Below are positions 1 through 11,300 of a stretch of DNA of 25,359 bases, in pieces (position 1 is the first letter of the stretch; each line of letters begins with the position of its first letter). This DNA is from Silene noctiflora (taxonomy: Eukaryota; Streptophyta; Magnoliopsida; Caryophyllales; Caryophyllaceae). A program made the translations under genes and the position numbers. Below the pieces are notes generated by a model. That model was given only the letters and a program-made list of their open reading frames with translations. It ran no database searches and was not told where the DNA came from. The stretch covers positions 7,923-33,281 of the forward strand of contig VHZZ01017148.1 in assembly GCA_009801015.1 (NCBI GenBank), in the 5' to 3' direction.

Positions 1-1875
1 TTTTCCTCAAACTAATGTAAGGAAATTTCATTTTTATGATTTTATAAGTCATTTTATAAGCATGCATGTACTAGATCTTAAAGAAACTAAATTAATATGT
101 AATTTAGTAGCTAATTAGAAATGTCTAATTAGGGGTCTAAAACCATCAAATAGTGCTTGTGTTTGAAATGTATTTATGTATAGTAGACGAGTTATGTGTG
201 AAGTATAAGATTTACCTATAATTTGCAACTCATGTGTATTAATATAAATGAGCTTATTTTATGGATGATATTGGTTGTTTACATTAGGTTAAGTATAATC
301 TATCCCGATATAAGAAGATATACAAAGGCCGACAATGGTAAGTTTGGATGTTATGGAGCTTACTATGGATACGTTGTATAATGAACTAATAGTGGTATTG
401 CCATGGGAATGAAAATGATTGAATGACTATGACGTGGAACATGTGTATATGGTTAGGTGCATTTGATAAATTCATGTTAGTAACATAAGGAAGTGAAGAT
501 AGTAGCATGCTAAACTGGTTTGCATTGGATTTAAGATGAAGTATGCCCATGTTGAAATTTATCGGTTTTTACTCTTAATTGTTTGAGCTTTATTAATCGA
601 GGTAATGAAGAATAGAGCTTGTGTTATATGAAAAGCCAATTATGTGTTACTAATTTGAACCAATAAGGTTTTGATTTTTGAATTGGCAAGATCGACTATT
701 TATAATATGTTATACATGTTAAAGTGATGAGAATATGAAATCTACTTGTAATTGGTACCTTATGTTTAATCATGTGTACGAATTTCTGCATAGTGGGGGA
801 ACTGATGACCTATGCTATTTATATATACAGTTTGGGGATAGTCAATGAGCATGAATAATATGGTTGGATGACTTTGTTGTTTAAATTTCTTGTGAATGTT
901 TGGTAGGTGCGATGGAAATAGTAATTGTGTTAAAAGTAGGTTTGTTGCATAACGAGTCCAATAGGCATGGTTTATCCGAGTTAGTAATAGCGTCGATATG
1001 TAAATTGACAGAACGGAATGAATGAGATATGAATATGCTAAAGAGAAGGCGATATGCAATTGTATGTAAATTTTATCTTACACTAGATAATACGTAAATG
1101 GATGATACTTAACGACGTGATTTGGTGGTTTGTAGTGTATTATGCATGTAATTTGACGTGGCTAAAAGAATATGATGTGAAGGATGTGAAAGGAATAGAA
1201 ATACCTAGCTTGCGGTATGTAACTCTGTATGAATGGAGGTATGAGTAAATCGTGGTTAACAACGCAATGAATAGTTTATGTGATGGTATGAATGGGTAAA
1301 TATTCGCTAAAAAACTTTGGGACGAAGTTGCTTTAACGGGAGTAGAGTGTGCTGTTTGTTTTCGTTATTTTACAATTTCGTTGACAATGTGACTTTATAT
1401 TGCCTTAATATTTTCTTATGTGGATTGTTGACATAATATCTATTCATCGTGTTTGGGTGTTGATTTATTACATGGTTTGATCTTGTTTACTACTAAGCAT
1501 TTTTTAAGTTGTCATTTTCAGATTAAATTTAGTATTTTATAATTGTAAAGATAAGGGCTATATGGGTATAACGTTGGCTTATGGTGTTGTGAAAGTTTTA
1601 GCAACATGGTTGTGTGGAAGTAACCTTGTTTAATTGGTATTCTCCTTTGTGGTTGCATGATTGATATTTAGTTGTTCAGATATGAGTTCGGTTACGAGGA
1701 CGTAACCTTTTTTTTTACGGGGGTAGAATGTAACAATCGTGTTTTCATTTGTATTTGTGAATTATATGTTGTGTTTAAGGAAGTATAGTCTGTGTTATAA
1801 TATGTTTAAGTTGTTGTGTTATACGGGTATAGGCGTGAACTTTGAGGACGAAGTTCATTTTTAAGAAGGGAAGAC
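1..1875 (+). mobile_element. Ty3/Gypsy element, 3' non-coding internal tail (partial)
   Basis: This stretch is AT-rich and has no meaningful reading frame. It ends directly at an LTR on the same strand (1876), so it is read as the region between pol and the 3' LTR of a Gypsy element whose coding part lies left of the window. A motif of the form GGACGAAGTT...TTTAA.GGG.GTAGA.TGT appears three times in diverged form, at about 1318-1350, 1696-1734 and 1843-1880. Plant Gypsy elements commonly carry such a sequence just before the 3' LTR. No integrase or RNase H motif was seen, so assignment rests on position and on the purine-rich ends. Confidence 0.5.
1863..1875 (+). other. Polypurine tract before the 3' LTR
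   Basis: The run AAGAAGGGAAGAC ends one base before the LTR start TGTAATAC. A purine run at this position primes plus-strand DNA synthesis in LTR retrotransposons. It supports reading the following LTR as a 3' LTR and not a solo LTR. Confidence 0.55.
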
Positions 1876-3003
1876 TGTAATACTCCTCATTTCAGGTCGA
1901 GTAGAGGGTACTCGGCCGAGTAGGCTGTACTCGGTCGAGTGTCTTTGGTACTCGACCGAGTACCCGGTTTTATACGGGTTTTTCCGTCGCGTTGATTAAG
2001 ATGATTAGAAGTTATAAAAATCATTTCCGTCAGTTTCTATTTATTTTTACAAAACATAAAAGCAGTTCTCTACTTCTCTAATCACCTTAATCATCCCCAA
2101 AGCAAGAGGTTTAACATCTTGATCGAAAGATTTCGTAGTTTGCTCGCCAAAGAAGTTGTAAGTTCTAGATTCCGGTCTTATTGCTTTTGTGTCAGTCGTA
2201 AACCCTAGATTGGGTTGATGTGGGAGAAATTGGGGAATTGGTAATTGGGCATACTAGATTGATTATTGAGGGGTAGTTAGTAATTGTATGTTGTATGTAG
2301 GTGACGGTCTAATGAAGAATTGTTATTGATTGCTTATGTGTGCTACGATTGCAAAAAGGTAGGGTTTCCCTACTCGGCCATCGGTATGTTGTTGTATGTT
2401 AATGGTAATGTGTATTATTGTGTTGTAACGTATGAAGTACGGATTATTGACATTGATAGTATTGATTCTGGAGCCATTGTCGGGAGATGGTCTTCACCCC
2501 ATGTTCGCCCCTTGTGGCTCCCGTCACAAGGGGGATGTGCACATTAATGATCTGGGTTCGCTCGTTGGAATAAGCGGGGGTTATGGGGCAAGGCTGCGCT
2601 CTACCACTGGCGGTGTAGGTACTTGTTGTGATGGGTAACCTGATAGGTCTGGCTGAGGTTCAGACGATTGTACTGATGGATGAGTTTGGCTATTGCAGGA
2701 CGTTATTATTGTTGTAGTTGTTTCATAGCTTTGGTTTGTTGAGCAGTTGACTGACCCCTTCTTTGTGTTGTGAACCTGTGATGATCCATTGGGGAATGGT
2801 GAGCAGATTTTTAGCAGGTTTGTTGGTTGAGCATGTACGGGATGGATGAGAGAACCACGAGTCTAGCTAGTTTCCGCTGTCACTATGTTTTAGATAACTA
2901 TTGTCTATTTGATGCATGCTACCTCGGGCAACCGAAATGGTAGCATCTCCATTTATTAAGGTAAGCCTTGGTAAGGCACTTTGGTGGATGGGGGGGTGTT
3001 ACA
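1876..3003 (+). mobile_element. Ty3/Gypsy 3' LTR (about 1.13 kb)
   Basis: The LTR begins TGTAATAC and ends GTGTTACA, giving the short inverted ends TGTAA/TTACA. It shares long diverged blocks with the LTR at 22313-23650: the palindrome cluster near its start, the block at about 2499-2560 around the word CACAAGGGGGATGTGCACAT, and the 3' block with CTCGGGCAACCGA and a G-run before TGTTACA. The two are clearly the same family and orientation but not identical, so they come from separate insertions or an old one. No primer-binding site follows; the flank at 3004 is unrelated DNA, as expected for a 3' LTR. The small reading frames at 2320-2638 lie inside the LTR and are not genes. Confidence 0.8.
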
Positions 3004-3053
3004 CTAGTATTACACAAGATTTCCCTCCACCCTAGTATTACAATACTCAAACA

Positions 3054-3508
3054 TAGGGATGACAATTATGGCTCAAACCGAACTGAAACCGAACCGACCC
3101 GAAGAAAAATATCCGATCCAAACCCAACTCTTAATAACCCATACCCGATCCACTATTTAAAAATCTATATCTAAATCCACTATTGAAAAACCCGAACCAA
3201 ATCCAAACCTGATCCATTCGTACCCGAACTCGATCCAATCAAATATTTTTGAAAATTTTGGCTTTATTGTAATTGAAATTTCAATTTTGTCATATATAAT
3301 GAATTTTTTGTATGGTCAAATCAAGCTACGGTGGATCGGGTATGGATTTGGAGCGGGTATGGATTCGAAAAAAGTATAATGGATTGGGTATGGATTTTGA
3401 AATTTTGGATATGGATCAGGTTTGGATATGGATCGGTGATCCACTAAGTCAGTGGATCGGGTTTGAATCTTGTAAAACCCGATCCAACCCGATCCATTGT
3501 CATCCCTT
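3054..3508. mobile_element. hAT-like MITE, 455 bp, with 8-bp target duplication
   Basis: The element starts TAGGGATGACAAT and ends ATTGTCATCCCTT, a terminal inverted repeat of at least 12 bp. It is flanked by identical 8-bp copies of CTCAAACA at 3046-3053 and 3509-3516. The interior consists of reiterated short blocks such as ACCCGATCCA on the left and the complementary TGGATCGGGT on the right, so the whole element can fold back. The 8-bp duplication and the TAGGG start fit the hAT superfamily. It has no transposase. Overlapping small reading frames on both strands are by-products of the inverted structure. Confidence 0.82.
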
Positions 3509-3516
3509 CTCAAACA

Positions 3517-5191
3517 TGGTAATGGAAACGGAGGTAAAACATGAGGAAATCAACAAGAAATAGAAAGGGAAGACATAGTATGAAGGCAACTAAATTGAAC
3601 AACGATAAACATGTAAATAAAGGGAAAGAAGTGAAATTAAGAGAAGGATTATACCGACATTAAATAAAGGTGGAAACTTAGATTGAAATAAGTAAGATGA
3701 ATCTCTTCTTCCTTCAAATTACAACCTGAAACTAAATGTAAACTAATGACAAATTGTAGATCTTGCATAAACTAAAGAGTAATTAAAGTTTATCAAGGAA
3801 AAATTACAACTTTAATTAAAGAGGAAGGATTAAAGATTAACTGGTGTTTGTATATAATAAAAGTGATGCCATAAACCTAAGACTAATTCCTTTTTTTTTT
3901 TCTATTTAGTTTTCTCAAACTAAGACTAAGGCCCTAATTAATTTTCTAAAACTCAGCCCAAAAACAACTCCTTATCCCGTCTTCCTCTTCTTTCTTTTAA
4001 ACTCATCAGTCATCAGCTCCCTCCCCCCTAACTCCATCAAAACGACACCCACCAATATATGAAACGCAGCTTTCTCGAAATGAAAAACAAACAGGGGCAT
4101 GACGGTCTTTTCCTTCTTTCTTTCTTCTTTTCTTCTTTTCGAAGTTGGCCTCCAGGCCGGCCCACCGGTGGCCGTGCTAGGCACCGGCACCGAGTGCATG
4201 AAAGCAAGAGGAGGGAGTTGATTGGGTATGTGCGGGAGTCGGTGGGGAGTTAGATCTAGCTAAGACGGCTATATAAAATGACGAAAAGTATCCATCTTCA
4301 ACCCCACCCCCGCTTGCTCTCCCACTTAGAACTTGTGAGAGGTCTTTTTAAAATGACGAAAAGTATCCATCTCCAATGAGAATTTGTGATTAAAAAAAAT
4401 AGCAGTCTTAAATAGAATCAATGAATATCTTCCTGAAATCTGGATAGCCAGATATTTCTGTACAAATCAATTCCTCAGTAGCAACAACAAACAAATGAAC
4501 AATTCAATGTACTGGATGAGAAAACGAATGACTATACAAAATTACAAACGGCTTCTTCAGTGGTGTTCTGAATATCGAGGAATGCGCTATCAGCTATATC
4601 TCAGTATCACACCAGAAAATAACGAGTGGTAGTGGTAAATTGGGCAGTGACATCGCACCGATAGTCCGATATAACTTAGCAAACCTTTTGAAACTTAACA
4701 CGGCAATATACATAGCTTGTATCATCTGTAAGTACGGTGGTGCAACAACCAAAGTTAGGCCACGTCGAACAATTATGAGATCATGATCCAATATCAGAAT
4801 AATATATACTATATTCGTCTTTTTATATATGTTGATTCCAATTTTCAAAAAGCTGTTTGACTTCAATTAAACAAAAAAAACTAAATATTTAAGACTAGAA
4901 GCAAATTTCTTTTTCAAAAAAGCAAATACTTCATAATATTAAGTCATAGATCGACAAATATTTAAGAGAAAAGTGAACGTCTCAAAATAAAAGTACCATG
5001 TATAAAACAATATAAAGAAGCGGCAAGACTGAGCTGTATCTCAGATGGTTTTTCCAACATTATAATACTTTCAGAGTTGTTTTTAACAAATATATGCGCC
5101 AGAAAGTAAGAATGAGGGAGTTAAGAGAGTATATCTTCACAGATTATGGATATGCTGAAACTCCAGCATTGCACACCAACCAGAATTTCGC
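3517..5191. other. Intergenic region downstream of the receptor kinase gene
   Basis: No gene was recognised. The stretch from about 3890 to 4140 is pyrimidine-rich on this strand, and a short GC-rich piece follows at about 4145-4200. Two identical 23-bp direct repeats (AAAATGACGAAAAGTATCCA plus TCT) lie at 4275-4297 and 4350-4372, probably part of an old MITE. The minus-strand 3' UTR of the kinase gene should lie just below 5192, but no clear AATAAA signal could be placed. Confidence 0.5.
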
Positions 5192-5356
5192 CTATCTTCC
5201 AGAAACACGGTTTAAAAGAGCGTCATTCCCATAAAAAGAATCTATATCCCAGTTCCCCGTTGCGGAAGAGAGGGTCGTCAGAGCAACCACAACGGATTTC
5301 ATACTTGGACGTAGGTGAGGGTTATCATGAGTACATGCTTTTGCAAGCTCCGCCAC
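5192..5356 (-). CDS. CERK1: CERK1-like exon 12: kinase subdomain XI and C-terminus (aa 566-619)
   Basis: It follows the acceptor GGTGTAG and runs to the stop TAG at 5194-5192. It encodes [20 protein letters not shown] with the conserved subdomain XI arginine, then the tail ending VSGR. A plus-strand reading frame over the same bases (5146-5367) is only its shadow. Confidence 0.94.
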   Translation of the reverse strand: MAELAKACTHDNPHLRPSMKSVVVALTTLSSATGNWDIDSFYGNDALLNRVSGR

Positions 5357-8300
5357 CTACACCATAAGCAATATCACTGCTTTCAGAATCACAATTCCCA
5401 GAAATTTATAAGTTTGTCATTGATGAAGTCTATCAACCTTCTCACCTGACGAACTGACTCAAGGGGATAATCGTCACCCAGTCTAGGATCAATTAGTTTG
5501 GTTATCTCATTCGGGTCAGGCTTACTGAGAGCATCCTCGAACTGCATGAGTAACAATAAGATTATAAACTTTACATAATCAGGAGTACATTTCTGGGTTT
5601 TCACCATATGGGTTTGTCTGGATATGAGACTAGGAAACAAACTCATTACCTTTGGTAAACTAAATCCGCCCTTTTGTGGTAAACGCAAGTGCTCATGGCA
5701 GTCACGGGTACCACATAAGAGATGGCGGCTTAATTATCTGAATGTGAACTCTTAATTTATATTAAGGAGTACAAACAATCAGTGCAGTCCTTGGCGCAAT
5801 TTTTATCGTGAGTCATGCATAAACAGATGATACATGGTTTCAATACAACTTACAAGTGTATGACTATGTTTATCCAACATCATTCCGTGGAATAGGCAAG
5901 AGCCTTTGCAGCACTAGAGTAATGTTCTCAGTGGATCTGAAACTCCTTTTTATACTTGTAATAATTGAATGTCACTCAATTACAGATGACTAAATCATCT
6001 ACACACCCTCCAAAAAAAAAAAACAGTTTTGAAATAAGGGAAGAATAGCATACCAGATCAGCAAGACTTGTCAATTCAACAGCTGAGTTGCTTTGTTTAA
6101 CTACAGCTTCTTTTGCTGATATGAGTTCATAAAGAACAACCCCAAATGCAAAAACATCTACTTTAGGGGTCACTTCACCAAATTGAGCATACCTATATGC
6201 ATCAAATAGTATGAGATCAGTGTTTTCCCACAGACAGAAATTCTCTTCTGTGACGCGTCACAAGCTTGTGAGAGTTGTGACGGAGAAATATGACCATTTT
6301 ATGATAAAATGTAACCATTAGCTGATAATAAGAATTTGTAGATGGTTAATTTTTATCATAATATAGTCACATTTTTTCCGTCACAAGGAAGACCAACTGT
6401 CCCACAGAATGCCATGCATAAAACTCTGTATAAGTTTCCAGCCATAATCAGAGATGATTAATATACTAAATCCTCAAATATAACATTATTGTCCCTCTTC
6501 ACCCATATCTGATTTTTCAAGCATCCAATCGAAAAACGGTTGAACGCAAACAGTACTGCACAAATACCCTACTGCGCAATAAAAGTTCAAACATCTAGAG
6601 AAGGATATTTAACGAACATTGAGGCGCCGCCTCGTACAGTCATACACACAGTGGTACGGACAATAGAGTAGAAATTAGAAATCAAACCAAGGTGGTATAC
6701 GGTTCAGCAAGTTTGTGGTACATATTTTAGATGAATTAGGAACCAAATAAAAATCTATAATTACCTTTTCTTGTAACAATTCACACAACATATATATAAA
6801 TATAAATATACCGATTTTATTAATTCTTAAATAGTGTCTTGACAAAAAATAGTTCAGCATAAAACTCCAGCCATGATATTTCTACACTATAATATGGCAA
6901 TTAATGTAACTTCTTTTTAAAAAAAATAAAAAATAAAAAAGAATCCATTTATGTCTTGACCAAAAAAAAAATTATAAATATACTCCATAGTTTCCAGACA
7001 CAAAAAGAGCACAAATTCTCATTTGTGACGGACAAAATCCATCACTTTGAAGAGACGTGAGACAAAGGGGTAAGTGAGAGGGCAAGCGGAGAGGGGCTGT
7101 GAGAGGTCTCTTTGAAGAGACCGTCACAAGCAAGGCCCTTTACAAAAAGAGAGGTGACTAATGTACTAAATCTAACATTATTATCCATGGAGCATCCTTA
7201 TTTGCCCATTTAGATATTTCAAGCAACCAATCGAAAAATGGCCGGAACAAACATTAAGGTGATGGTTGAGGCCCAACTATTATATTTATAACCTATTAGG
7301 AACAAACAGTACTACCCCTACTGCACAATAGAAGTTTATCCAATGAAGAAAAGGAATTTTAACAAACATTGAGGGGGCCCCTGGTACATAGTGGTACAGA
7401 AGTATAGGGTTGAGCAAGTTGTATGGTTTATTTTTTTGGATAAATTAAGAATCGAATAAAAACCTACAATACCTTTCTTTTTGAACGATTCACGTAACCA
7501 CGGTAGTATGGGGTTGACTGTTGAGCAAGTTGTACAGTTTATTTTTTGGATAAATTAAGAATCAAATAAAAACCTATAATTACCTTTTTTTGAACGATTC
7601 ACGTAACCTAAATATAGATATATCAATATTATTTATTCTTAACTAGTGTCTTGACAAAAAACTAGTTCAGGAAAAACTTCAGCCATGACATTTTGGCAAA
7701 CAAAATGGTATTGAGGTAAAATTAAAATAAAATCCAGTTAAAATATTTTCACCAGACAATTTTAGAAAAAAATTAACATAAATTTATATTAGAAGTTTTG
7801 ACTTTCGAAGATGAGAAACTTGAGTGCTTTTGCTATTATTTTGGATGGTTGGGTGTTTTGTTTCTTAGGTGGAGCATGTGTTTGACTTAAATAGAAAGTT
7901 GATACGCAGGTGATTGAGTCGAATCCACCTACCCATTTGGGAATCAAAACCCTATACACAAGTGTTAGAACACACTTGGTTGATGATGCCAAGTTTCATT
8001 GTTATTTAATTGTTTGCTTCTTAGCTAAATTGTTTAGCAAATTGAAGCATCCAATGATTGTTCAAAGAAAAGCTCAAAGATGATCAAGATGAAGGCAAGT
8101 TAAGGAAGTCCCTAGTCTAAAAAGAATGTTGTAAACGAGGTAGTTAAACATGTTCTTTTTGTTATAGTGATTGCAAAACCGTGCAACAGTGTTCTGCACT
8201 GTTGCACCATGGTTTCTGGTACATTCCGTGGAGTAATTTTTCAAAAGAAAAATATTAAGTGCTAAATCCTTTCAATCTTTATTTCAGAAAGATACTAACA

Positions 8301-11300
8301 AATCTTTTTAGAAAAACACTTTATCATATTAATGAGAATACATCCTACAATCTTTTATTTATAGGATAAAGAAGTATTTTAATAGTCCACCTTTATACGC
8401 TTCTTTTCCTATAAATAGTCTTCTCTATTCCCATTTATTGTTAAGACTTTTCTGAGCATTTATTGTTAAAACACTTTGCAGAATTTAAGCTTTTGTTCTT
8501 CAACTTATTTGCAAAATTGTTTTCTATTTTAAAAGTCTTCAATCGTTTTTCAAAAGAGTTGTAAATCTCCATGTATCAGTTCGCTTCACTGTTGCATAAA
8601 GAGTATGTTCAATGATTCTCGTGTTTAAGTCTTAATTGTGATCTCCATGTTCATTAAGTGAACGATTGAGATTCAAAGACTTTGTAAACCAGTGAGATAG
8701 AACTTAAGTCTTGAAGCGGAGTAGCTTTGAGCAAGTGAAAGTCTTGAAGCGGAGTAGCTTCAAGCAAGTGCAACCGGAGTAGGTTAGCGAGTTATTTTCA
8801 TTGTAAGGGGTTTAGTAAGTTTGAGTAAATTTCTAAACAAGTAATAAAATAACGGTTGGACGTAGGCCTCGGAGTAGAGGCTGAATCAATTTTTTAAACA
8901 TCGTCTTGTTTGTTCATTTACTTTTGTTTATTTTATATTAATCTCGCCATCAGTTCTGTGTCACAGTCACTCATACTGTGACATAGANTTGCTGTACTTA
9001 CTTGTGAACTCACAATCAATTGAGTTTCTCAAGTCTTGTACTTCATAGCTCTTACTTGTGTTATCAATTAACCAACTTAAGGAGAAAAAGGGATTCACTT
9101 AAAATTTTCATTGCTAAGAGTATTCAACTTAAAAAGCATTCACTTTATATCTTCATTGTTAAGTTGAACAAAAATACTCCTTCATTCATACTTTCTGGTC
9201 TGTGCAACAGTCGACTTTACTGTGACATATACTGAGCTGAATCCGTGTGTATATACTTCTAACTCTCATAGTTCTAAGTATAAACACTTCTATCATTCGA
9301 AGTATTGTCCATATCAGTTTAATCCATTGTCCTAGATTTTAAAGAAGTTTAATTCAAGCTTAAAATTTTTAATTTGACACCTAATTCACCCCCTCTCCCT
9401 CTTAGGTGTTCTCGTCCTTGACTCTTCAACAAGAGTCAAGAGGTTTGAGGTAAGGTGTGTACAGGGATCAAAACCAAATAATTGCAAAACAAACACGAGG
9501 TATAGGTTTGAACGATGTTAAACTCATACAGATACCAAGGTATGCACAAACCAAATGCCTTGGGTACTACAAATCAAAGCCTATTTCAGTCACAGGTAAC
9601 TTGCCTCAAGATAATTAGTCCAGGTTAGTTTGGCCTTTCAGGAGTAAATTAACTAACAAAAACAAACTTACTCTGGTGGCATGTATCCAAAAGTTCCCAC
9701 AAGACGAGTTGGCAAAGTTCCATTTCCTACATCAGAGAGCTTAGCCAACCCAAAATCTGCAACCTGAACATATCACATATAATCAAACAGACATAGACTC
9801 AGGCGTTACTATCCAGAGCAGCTGTGGGAAGTGACTGATCTACTGTTCCGGAATGGGGGTTCAATAATAATAAAAAAAAAAAAAAAAAAAAAGAAGAAGA
9901 AGAAGAAGAAGAAGTGTAGCCGAATCGTAATTTATTATGACCAAAATTGAAGATATTTTTTCTCAAACGAAAAAAAAAAATTATATAATTATGATGTCAC
10001 AATTGTTAAGAACTTTTTTAATATATGCATTGAAACATTTGACAACGAAATTCAGCAAAAATTTGGTACAATATGCTATACGAAATCAACAAGAAAAAAA
10101 ACGACTAATATGACACATACTAAAGCATGATCTAATATTTAGAATGGAAAAAAAAAGGGAAAAAGTCAATGTAAGAAATTAAGCAACAAATGAGTTTAGC
10201 CCTCTAACATTAATACGTCAGACACACCTCCTTGTGCACATATGACTTGTGTTAAAGCAAAGTCTGCCAGTAAAAAAAATTGTCAAGCACAAGATACAAA
10301 CCTGGACATTCAATGTAAAAACAACACAAATATGCCACTGTCCCAAGCCGAATTATGATAGTGTATCCTATAATTGTCTAAATTCAGAATCAATGGGGGG
10401 TTCAACACACCCTTTGAGCCCGCCCATGGCTGTAGGTCCAAGTGCAAGTCTTGACTATTTTTAAACCATTATTTGTATTTTTAACTTAAATTAAGTGTCC
10501 AAAGTCCAAACCAAATCACAGGGCATCTAGTCATATACGGTAAAGTGATATAAAGTGTTCAAGTAACAGAGCAATTGAATAGCACACAAGATGTACCTTG
10601 GCTTGGAAGTTATTGTTTATCAATATATTAGCAGGTTTGATATCACGGTGGATGTACAGAGGAACAGTGTGCTCGTGAATGTATTCAAGACCTCTAGCTG
10701 TATCCAGAGCGATTTGTACCCTAGTTGACCATTGCAATGGGTCTCTTCCTTAAATAATTAAACAACTATAAATATAAATTATAAGAATCAGCAAAACAAA
10801 AAATCACTGAACACATTTTCTGAAAGAAAAACCACCTGAACTGCGCAGATGTTGGCTTAAGTTCCCATTTTCAACGTACTCGTAAACTAGAAAAAGGGAA
10901 TCCTCCACACAATATCCAAGTAAGCGCACCTGCAACAAGTAGACCTCATTAAGATGGGGAAAAGTTCTTATTTTGATCGGCAGACATTCGAACAATTTGA
11001 TCAGCAGAGACTTAAGGTAAACTTAAGTAGGAAAAAACTGTTGAATGGCAAGCCTTGAGCTAGAAGTTTTGACTACTAGAAATTTAGAATCTCAAATGTC
11101 TGTGCAACTTTACTCACTTTCGAAAAGGCCGATTCTTAAATGAATTTAAAACTTCCTCAGCAATATTAGTACTTCGTGATTACTATGAAAAAATAAGGAC
11201 AAGGGGTTATATAATCTATGCAATTAATTTGCATTCAAAGACATCTCACAGTTTTAGATTGATTTTTAATTAAAACCCCAGAGACGGAACAAAGCAGCAC

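Larger units (their letters stand above)
6448..7690. repeat. Diverged segmental duplication inside intron 9
   Basis: The segments of about 6448-6870 and 7152-7690 share an ordered series of blocks: ACTAAATC...AACATTATT, CAAGC.ACCAATCGAAAAA, AACAAACAGTACT or its equivalent, TTTAACAAACATTGAGG, CAAATAAAAA.CTATAATTACC and AGTGTCTTGACAAAAAA. Identity is interrupted by indels, so the duplication is old. The second copy has a further internal duplication (7407-7608). Confidence 0.7.
6193..9671 (-). other. Intron 9 of the CERK1-like gene (3479 nt, transposon-enlarged)
   Basis: This is by far the longest intron. It contains a foldback MITE (6275-6386), two diverged copies of a local segment (about 6448-6870 and 7152-7690), a second small TIR element (7023-7129) and a 1.47-kb solo LTR (7963-9428). 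Removing the solo LTR and one target-site copy would leave about 2.0 kb. Small reading frames in it (6675-6860, 7789-7992, 9020-9235) have no recognisable product. Confidence 0.9.

Noticed and set aside
2320-2638. Two overlapping small frames (75 and 68 codons)
   Set aside because: Inside the 3' LTR at 1876-3003; chance frames in repeat DNA.
3312-3563. Repetitive Trp/Gly/Ile/Asp-rich frame and its minus-strand partner
   Set aside because: Produced by reiterated GGATCGGGTATGG-type words of the hAT-like MITE; not a gene.
4059-4253. 64-codon plus-strand frame and the opposite 75-codon frame, with a GC-rich segment
   Set aside because: Low-complexity Ser/Phe/Lys runs from a pyrimidine tract; no domain, and nothing supports splicing or expression.
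5192-5356. Apparent frameshift in exon 12 near the AELAKACT block
   Set aside because: A first reading seemed to lack bases; rechecking the line junction at 5340/5341 shows an intact AAAGCATGT and a continuous frame to the stop.
5146-5367. 73-codon plus-strand frame
   Set aside because: Shadow of exon 12 of the receptor kinase on the minus strand.
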